This document shows, piece by piece, positions 12,624 to 16,971 of a stretch of DNA of 16,971 nt. This stretch comes from DATLZM01 sp035559315 (GTDB lineage: Bacteria; Actinomycetota; UBA4738; HRBIN12). The translations under genes and the position numbers were made by a program. The notes below the pieces were generated by a model that saw only the letters and a list, made by a program, of their open reading frames with translations, made no database searches and had not been told where the DNA came from. Position 1 is the stretch's first letter. Each line of letters starts with the position of its first letter. The DNA lies in contig DATMBJ010000114.1 of the NCBI GenBank assembly GCA_035559315.1, positions 1-16,971 of the forward strand, given 5' to 3'.

Positions 12624-13211
12624 TCACCGCCGCCGGGCCGACGCCAGGGCGCGGCGGGCGTCCCCCACGTACTGGACGGCGGCCACGTACGCGGCCACGA
12701 TCCCCGGCCAGAAGGCCGCCCACCCGAACCAACGAGCCACGGTGGCGAGCGGAAGGCCGAGGTTCGCCCAGGCGACGGCGGGCACCCCGAGCATCAGCGC
12801 CATCGTCGCGAGCTTGCCGAGCGTCCGGACCTCGATCCGGACCTTCCGAACGGCGAGCAGCGCCGCCCCCGCCACGAGGAGCGCGCCGTCCCGGGCGAGG
12901 ATCGCGGCCGCCGCCCACACCGGGAACGCTCCCCTGGCCGCCAGCGCCACCAGGGCCGCCGCGATGGCGAGCCGGTCGGCCGTGGGGTCGAGGAGCTTGC
13001 CGAGCTCGGACACCCGCCCCGATCGGCGGGCGAGCCAGCCGTCCACCCAATCCGTCGCGCTCACCAGCCCGAAGGCCACGAGCCCGATGGCCTCCGTCCC
13101 CGGGTTCACGATCAGCCAGGTGAAGAGCGGGATGGCGAGGATGCGCCCGAGCGAGAGGACGTTCGGGACGGTGAACACGGCGGAGGAGGCGGCGTCCCTC
13201 GTGGTCCCCAC
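12624..13211 (-). CDS. pgsA: CDP-alcohol phosphatidyltransferase, probably phosphatidylglycerophosphate synthase
   Basis: This is a 195-aa integral membrane enzyme. The family signature DGxxAR...GxxxDxxxD is complete: DWVDGWLARRSGRVSELGKLLDPTADR (about residues 67-93). The N-terminal TVPNVLSLGRILAIPLFTWLIV is typical for PgsA, which makes phosphatidylglycerol phosphate from CDP-diacylglycerol and glycerol 3-phosphate. Several hydrophobic segments follow, and the C-terminus is basic (ARRALASARRR). The start is uncertain: the longest frame would run into the tRNA gene, so I chose the GTG at 13211, 18 residues before VPNVLSLGR. Mycobacterial pgsA2 (Rv1822) is near gcvH too, from memory. Other CDP-alcohol transferases, such as a phosphatidylinositol phosphate synthase, are possible but less likely from the N-terminal motif. 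Confidence 0.87.
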   Translation of the reverse strand: MGTTRDAASSAVFTVPNVLSLGRILAIPLFTWLIVNPGTEAIGLVAFGLVSATDWVDGWLARRSGRVSELGKLLDPTADRLAIAAALVALAARGAFPVWAAAAILARDGALLVAGAALLAVRKVRIEVRTLGKLATMALMLGVPAVAWANLGLPLATVARWFGWAAFWPGIVAAYVAAVQYVGDARRALASARRR

Positions 13212-13266
13212 GGGGTGGACGGTAACACCCCCGCGGACCCCTGCCGCGCGACCCGCGCCGCTCCCG

Positions 13267-13341
13267 TCGGGCCGGCCGGATTCGAACCGGCGACCTTCGG
13301 ACCCCCAGTCCGACGCGCTAACCAAGCTGCGCCACGGCCCG
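13267..13341 (-). tRNA. tRNA-Pro, anticodon GGG
   Basis: Read on the minus strand, the 7-bp acceptor stem CGGGCCG/CGGCCCG is perfect, the D arm holds GCGC-AGCTTGGTTA-GCGC, the anticodon arm is TCGGA-CTGGGGG-TCCGA with anticodon GGG (codon CCC, also CCU), and the T arm is GCCGG-TTCGAAT-CCGGC. The discriminator is A; CCA is not encoded. It lies between der and pgsA on the same strand. Confidence 0.97.
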
Positions 13342-13349
13342 CCGAACCA

Positions 13350-13355
13350 AGCCTA
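13350..13355 (-). promoter_or_regulatory. Candidate -10 box of tRNA-Pro
   Basis: TAGGCT on the minus strand ends eight bases before the mature 5' end of the tRNA, within the der-tRNA gap. No good -35 hexamer is seen. Confidence 0.45.
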
Positions 13356-13392
13356 GCAGCCCCGGCACCCACCCCGGCCTGGCGCGAGACGT

Positions 13393-14727
13393 TCAGCGGG
13401 CGCGGGGCCCGGGCCGGGGACGCGCGGAGCTCCTCCGCCTCCGCTTTGGACGGAACGCGAGCCGGATCGGCACCCCGCGGAGGTCGAAGGCCTCCCGGAG
13501 CCGGTTCTCCAGGAACCGCTCGTAGGCCGGCGGCGGGGGCGGTCCGCCGAACAGGACGAACCGGGGCGGGCCGGCCGCGACCTGGGTGCCGTAGAGGTAG
13601 CGAACACCGCCGGGGGCAGGCCGCTCGGCCTGCGCGCGCTCGAGCACCCGGTTCACCTCCGCCGTCGGCGCCCGGCTCCGCCACCGTTCGTGGGCCGCGA
13701 GGAGCACGGCGGGGAGGCGGTGGACCCCGGTCCCGAGGAGCGCCGACGTCCGCAGGACCTCGGCCCGGGCGAAGGCCGCCGCCTGGGCGGTCAGCGCTCG
13801 GTACAGCTCGTCCCGCTCCGTCACGAGGTCCCACTTGTTGGCCACCACCACCAGGGCGCGCCCGGCGTCCATCACCCGTGCGGCGATCCGGCGATCCTCG
13901 GCGGTGAAGCCCTCGGTCGCATCCAGGATCAGGACCGCCACGTGGGAGCGGTCGATCGCTCGGATCGTCCGCACGTAGCTGTAGTACTCGAGGCCCCGTG
14001 CCCTGGAGGGGCGGCGGAACCCGGCGGTGTCGACGAACCGGACCCGTCCCTGGGGCCATCCGACCACCGCGTCGACCGCGTCCCTCGTGGTTCCCGCCTC
14101 CTCGAACACCACCGAGCGCTCCTCCCCCACCAGGCGGTTGAAGAGCGAGGACTTCCCGACGTTCGGCCTCCCGACGAGGGCGAACCTCGGCTCACCCTCG
14201 ACCTCAGATGAAGGTTCCGTCTCGGGCAGGAGGTCGACGATGCGATCAAGCAGCTCGCCGATGCGGCGTCCGTGGAGGGCGGACACGGGCATCGGCTCCC
14301 CCAGCCCCAGGGCGTGGAAGACGGCCGCGTCCGGCTCCTCGCGCTCGGTGTCGACCTTGTTGGCGACCACCAGCACCGGGACCCGTGCCCGGCGCAGCCT
14401 CCGGGCGAGCGCGGCGTCGTCCTCGACGATGCCTGCCCGGGCGTCGACGACCAGGAGGATCAGGTCGGCCTGCTCCGAGGCGCGGGCCGCCTGCTCCGCG
14501 ACGAGCGCCTCGAGCCCCCGCGCCGAGGCCGCGTACCCTCCGGTATCGACGAGGAGCAGCCGTCGGCCGCGCCACCGAACCTCGTGCTCCACGCGGTCCC
14601 GCGTCACGCCGGGGATCTCGTGGGCGATGGCCTCCCTCCGCCCCACCAGCCTGTTCGCGAGCGTCGACTTCCCGACGTTCTGCCGCCCGACGAGGGCGAC
14701 CCGGGGAAGCTCCGGACCGGGGCTCAT
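13393..14727 (-). CDS. der: Ribosome biogenesis GTPase Der (EngA)
   Basis: This 444-aa protein has the two tandem GTPase domains that define Der, which acts in 50S subunit maturation. Domain 1 has GRQNVGKST at 14-22, PGVTRDR as the G2 region, DTGGY, and NKVDTE. Domain 2 has GRPNVGKSS (about 187), GTTRDAVD, DTAGFRRPSR and NKWDLV. A KH-like C-terminal domain follows (about 350-430: RVLERAQAERPAPGGVRYLYGTQ, then FVLFGGPP and YERFLENRLREAFDLRGVPIRLAFR), and the tail is strongly basic. The ATG overlaps the cmk stop (ATGA), so translation is probably coupled. aroA-cmk-der form one operon. Confidence 0.97.
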   Translation of the reverse strand: MSPGPELPRVALVGRQNVGKSTLANRLVGRREAIAHEIPGVTRDRVEHEVRWRGRRLLLVDTGGYAASARGLEALVAEQAARASEQADLILLVVDARAGIVEDDAALARRLRRARVPVLVVANKVDTEREEPDAAVFHALGLGEPMPVSALHGRRIGELLDRIVDLLPETEPSSEVEGEPRFALVGRPNVGKSSLFNRLVGEERSVVFEEAGTTRDAVDAVVGWPQGRVRFVDTAGFRRPSRARGLEYYSYVRTIRAIDRSHVAVLILDATEGFTAEDRRIAARVMDAGRALVVVANKWDLVTERDELYRALTAQAAAFARAEVLRTSALLGTGVHRLPAVLLAAHERWRSRAPTAEVNRVLERAQAERPAPGGVRYLYGTQVAAGPPRFVLFGGPPPPPAYERFLENRLREAFDLRGVPIRLAFRPKRRRRSSARPRPGPRAR

Positions 14728-15452
14728 CGGGCGCTCCCGCCCAGGCGCGCCCGGACGATCTCGAGGGCCCGTGCCAGGACCTCGTCCTCTGCCAGCCCGG
14801 TGGTGTCGATCGCCACGGCATCGGCCGCCGGCACGAGCGGGTTCACGCGGGCGTCGAGGGCGTCTCGCTCGTGCAGCGCCCGGACCAGTCGCTCGTCCGA
14901 CGAGCGCTCCCGCATCCTCCTCGCGGCCCGCTCGCCCGGCTCGGCCACGAGGAAGATCTTCACCGGAGCGTCGGGGAAGACCACGCTGCCGATGTCCCTC
15001 CCCTCGACCACCGCTCCATCCCGTCCCAGCCGCCGCTGTTCGGCCCGGAGCACCTCGCGAACCTCAGGGTGACGGGCGACCTTCGAGACGATGAGCTCCA
15101 CCTCGGGGCGCGCGATCTCGGGACCCGGGATGCGCCCATCGACCTCGAGCTCGGGGATGGGTCGATCCGTAGCCAGGCTGAACCTCATCCTCCGGGCGAG
15201 CTCCGCGAGGGCGGCGCCGTCGTCCGGGTCGATCCCGAGCCGCGAAGCCTCGAGCGCGAGCGCACGGTACATCGCCCCGGTGTTGACGTATGGGAGCCGG
15301 AGGACCGAGGCGAGGCGGCGGGCGAGGGTGCTCTTCCCGGCCCCCGCGGGTCCGTCGATCGCGATCACCGGCCCGCTCCGGCGCCCCCCGCGGCCGCCGG
15401 CGCCCTCCCCGCTCGCGGCTGCTCCTCGGCCGCCCCCGCCTCCCCGGATCAC
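14724..15452 (-). CDS. cmk: Cytidylate kinase
   Basis: This enzyme phosphorylates CMP and dCMP in pyrimidine metabolism. The P-loop is GPAGAGKST, followed by the CMP-site region YVNTGAMYRALAL and later VVEGRDIGSVVFPDAPVKIFLVAEPGERAARRM with the lid arginines; DALDARVNPLVPAADAVAIDTTGL is also family-typical. From the GTG at 15452, which overlaps the aroA stop (GTGA), the protein is 242 aa and begins with about 28 residues of almost only Gly, Ala and Arg before VIAIDGPAG. A second GTG at 15368 would begin exactly at the conserved VIAIDGPAG and give 214 aa. I list the overlapping start but am unsure. The frame is open far upstream inside aroA without homology. Confidence 0.93.
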   Translation of the reverse strand: MIRGGGGGRGAAASGEGAGGRGGRRSGPVIAIDGPAGAGKSTLARRLASVLRLPYVNTGAMYRALALEASRLGIDPDDGAALAELARRMRFSLATDRPIPELEVDGRIPGPEIARPEVELIVSKVARHPEVREVLRAEQRRLGRDGAVVEGRDIGSVVFPDAPVKIFLVAEPGERAARRMRERSSDERLVRALHERDALDARVNPLVPAADAVAIDTTGLAEDEVLARALEIVRARLGGSAR

Positions 15453-16819
15453 GGCTCCTCCTCCACCCGGGCCCCGAGGCTCGAGAGGACCCCGAGGAAG
15501 CCGGGGAAGGAGACCGAGGCCGCCTCGACCCCCGAGACCTCGCACGCCCCGCGCGCCGCGAGCCCGGCGACGACGAGGGCCATCGCGAGGCGATGGTCGG
15601 CCCGGGCATCCGCCCTCCCCCCGACGGCTCCGCCCCCCGCGACCACCAGGTCGTCGCCCTCGACCGCGGCGTCCGCGCCGAGCCCGCGGAGCCCCTCCGC
15701 GAGCCCTTCGAGGCGGTCGCTCTCCTTCACCCGGAGCTCGCCCCCGCCGCGGAACCTCGATCCCCCCTCCGCGTGGGCCGCGACCGCGGCCAGGACGGGC
15801 ACCTCGTCGATCACGAGCGGCAGCTCGTCGGGCGGGACCTCCGTCCCCACGACCCGGTCGGCCGGGAGGACCCGGAGGTCCCCGACCGGCTCGCCCAGCT
15901 CGAGGCCGCGCACCGCGGTCTCCGTCGCGATCCCCATCCGCCGGAGCACCTCGAGGAACCGGGTGCGGGAGGGGTTGAGCCCCACGTCCCGCACCAGGAG
16001 CTCGCTCCGGGAGAGGGCCGCGGCCGCGATCAGGAACGCCGCCGAGGACACGTCGCCCGGCACGGCCGCGGTGAACCCTTCGTGCTGGAACCGGGAGACC
16101 GTCACGCGACCGGGCGCGAGCTCGACGGGCGCGCCCAGGGCCGCCAGGGCCCGCTCGGTGTGGTCGCGGGTCGGGGCCGGCTCCTCGACCGTCGTACGGC
16201 CTTCCGCGTCGAGGCCGGCGAGCAACAGGCAGCCCTTCACCTGGGCGCTCGGTACCTCCGAGCGGTGGCGGATCCCCCGGAGCGGGGCACCCTCCACCAC
16301 GAGCGGGGGGCGCCCCGCGGTGGTGGTCACGCGGGCCCCCATCCGCCGCAGCGGTTCCGCCACCCGCTCCATCGGCCTGCGCGAGAGGCTCTCGTCGCCG
16401 ATCATCACCGCTCGGATCGGCCTGCTCGCGATGACGCCGGCGAGCAGGCGCATGGTGGTGCCCGAGTTCGCGCAGTCCAGGAGACCCCGAGGCTCCTCGA
16501 TCCCCGCTCGACCCTTCCCCTCGACCACCAGGTGAGGGATATCGATCCGCCCGCGCTGCCCGCTCCACGTGGAACCGTCACCCTCCAGGGCCGCGGTGGA
16601 GGCTGAACCCTCGCCCTCCACCAGAGGGAACGATCGTGGGAAGAGCGCCCGGAGGCAGCGAAGGGTCGCCGAGACGTCGAGCGACGCTGGCAGGCCTCGC
16701 AGCTCGCTCCGCCCGCGGGCCGTGGCGGCCAGGATCGCCCACCGGTGCGCGATCGACTTGTCCCCTGGGACCCGGACCTCGCCGCTCACCGTCGAGCCGG
16801 GCCGGATCAGCGCGCGCAC
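15449..16819 (-). CDS. aroA: 3-phosphoshikimate 1-carboxyvinyltransferase (EPSP synthase)
   Basis: This 456-aa enzyme makes EPSP from shikimate 3-phosphate and PEP in the shikimate pathway. Visible motifs are VPGDKSIAHR (K21, R26), LDCANSGTTMRL (115-125), SRRPMERV, PSAQVKGCLLLAGL, PTRDHTERAL, IDEVPVLAAVAAHAEG with the catalytic Asp, ELRVKESDR and DHRLAMALVV. The pattern PTRDHTE with SAQVK is nearer the class II (CP4-like) enzymes. The Gly at the site linked to glyphosate tolerance (NSG) is retained, unlike the Ala of CP4. Two oddities are Ala24 in place of the common Ser in DKSISHR, and roughly 20 extra Ser/Gly/Thr-rich residues around 66-90. The start is GTG with AGGGGG about ten bases upstream. 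It is the first gene of aroA-cmk-der and diverges from the partial gene at the right edge. Confidence 0.95.
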   Translation of the reverse strand: MRALIRPGSTVSGEVRVPGDKSIAHRWAILAATARGRSELRGLPASLDVSATLRCLRALFPRSFPLVEGEGSASTAALEGDGSTWSGQRGRIDIPHLVVEGKGRAGIEEPRGLLDCANSGTTMRLLAGVIASRPIRAVMIGDESLSRRPMERVAEPLRRMGARVTTTAGRPPLVVEGAPLRGIRHRSEVPSAQVKGCLLLAGLDAEGRTTVEEPAPTRDHTERALAALGAPVELAPGRVTVSRFQHEGFTAAVPGDVSSAAFLIAAAALSRSELLVRDVGLNPSRTRFLEVLRRMGIATETAVRGLELGEPVGDLRVLPADRVVGTEVPPDELPLVIDEVPVLAAVAAHAEGGSRFRGGGELRVKESDRLEGLAEGLRGLGADAAVEGDDLVVAGGGAVGGRADARADHRLAMALVVAGLAARGACEVSGVEAASVSFPGFLGVLSSLGARVEEEP

Positions 16820-16863
16820 CGTCCACGCCCCCTAATAACTCCCCGTAGGTGCTTGAACGTGTG

Positions 16864-16918
16864 AGGTCCTCCCCCGAGGTTGGGGCTTCGATGGGCACCC
16901 GACCCGGAAGGAGGACCT
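16864..16918 (+). promoter_or_regulatory. Inverted repeat that can sequester the Shine-Dalgarno site of the right-edge gene
   Basis: AGGTCCTCC (16864-16872) and GGAGGACCT (16910-16918) are perfectly complementary over 9 bp, and the second copy includes most of the AAGGAGG Shine-Dalgarno sequence (16908-16914). An alternative small hairpin, CCTC-CCCC-GAGG (16868-16879), uses the first copy and would leave the ribosome site free. Confidence 0.5.
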
Positions 16919-16921
16919 GGG

Positions 16922-16971
16922 ATGCACGCTACAGGAGGACGGCTCTCTCGTGGGGACCGCCGCCGCAACGA
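16922..16971 (+). CDS. Start of an unidentified plus-strand gene, cut by the window end
   Basis: An ATG at 16922 follows a strong AAGGAGG (16908-16914) at ideal spacing of seven bases. The visible residues are MHATGGRLSRGDRRRN, basic and glycine-rich, not enough to name a family. Another open frame starts at the ATG at 16891 but has no Shine-Dalgarno site. The gene diverges from aroA, with 102 bases between the start codons. Confidence 0.55.
   Translation, partial: MHATGGRLSRGDRRRN

Noticed and set aside
11824..13050. 408-aa minus-strand open frame across pgsA and gcvH
   Set aside because: It is an out-of-frame shadow of two clearly identified genes and lacks recognisable domains.
13212..13325. 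Longer pgsA start at the ATG at 13325
   Set aside because: That start would lie inside the tRNA-Pro gene; the extra residues have no resemblance to the family.
1..16971. CRISPR array, insertion sequence or prophage
   Set aside because: No regularly spaced repeats, transposase or integrase reading frames, or terminal inverted repeats with target duplications were seen.

Overview
This is a GC-rich (roughly 70% or more) chromosomal window that looks like an actinomycete-type (Actinomycetota) bacterium. The strongest evidence is gene order. gcvH, a GarA-type FHA protein, an FtsR-type MerR regulator, a DUF151 bifunctional nuclease, a second MerR regulator and glycine decarboxylase lie in the same order as I recall for Mycobacterium tuberculosis Rv1826-Rv1832. 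Here that series is interrupted by dacA and hpt (between the first MerR and bfn) and by a small nuclease-like gene (before gcvPA). Two surface proteins carry [LV]AFTG class E-type sortase signals, which fits the same phylum. I cannot assign a genus. Split GcvPA/GcvPB subunits and a zinc ribbon on GarA argue for a lineage outside the mycobacteria.

Left part (1-3933), cell surface. The tail of a DUF1801 gene is followed by a 326-base gap holding an AT-rich inverted repeat, a probable promoter and a structured leader. Next come two plus-strand genes for secreted, sortase-anchored proteins: one of 592 aa with SpaA/prealbumin-like repeats, and one of 209 aa with a DUF11-like domain. Converging on them is a minus-strand gene for a secreted CAP-domain protein. 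Its 5' leader holds a clear class I cyclic di-GMP (GEMM-I) riboswitch and an apparent expression platform that can hide the ribosome binding site.

Middle part (3934-12473), all minus strand: gcvPB, gcvPA, a small PD-(D/E)XK-like protein, merR, bfn, hpt, dacA, ftsR, garA, gcvH. Sigma-70-type promoters are visible before merR, bfn and garA, with a weaker leaderless candidate before hpt. The merR-nuclease-gcvPA-gcvPB genes form an operon with overlaps at merR/nuclease and gcvPA/gcvPB. GcvH and GcvPA/PB work together in glycine cleavage. GarA in relatives regulates 2-oxoglutarate and glutamate metabolism after phosphorylation by Ser/Thr kinases. DacA trims peptidoglycan and FtsR controls division.

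Right part (12624-16819), minus strand: aroA-cmk-der, with 4-base and 3-base overlaps, then tRNA-Pro(GGG) and pgsA. These are housekeeping functions (shikimate pathway, CMP kinase, ribosome assembly GTPase, phosphatidylglycerophosphate synthesis). At the right edge a new plus-strand gene begins behind a strong Shine-Dalgarno sequence that a 9-bp inverted repeat could sequester.

I see no insertion sequence, prophage or CRISPR array. The least ordinary elements are the c-di-GMP riboswitch and its platform, the nuclease-like protein inside the glycine operon, the structured leader of the large surface protein, and the overlapping palindromes at the merR promoter.
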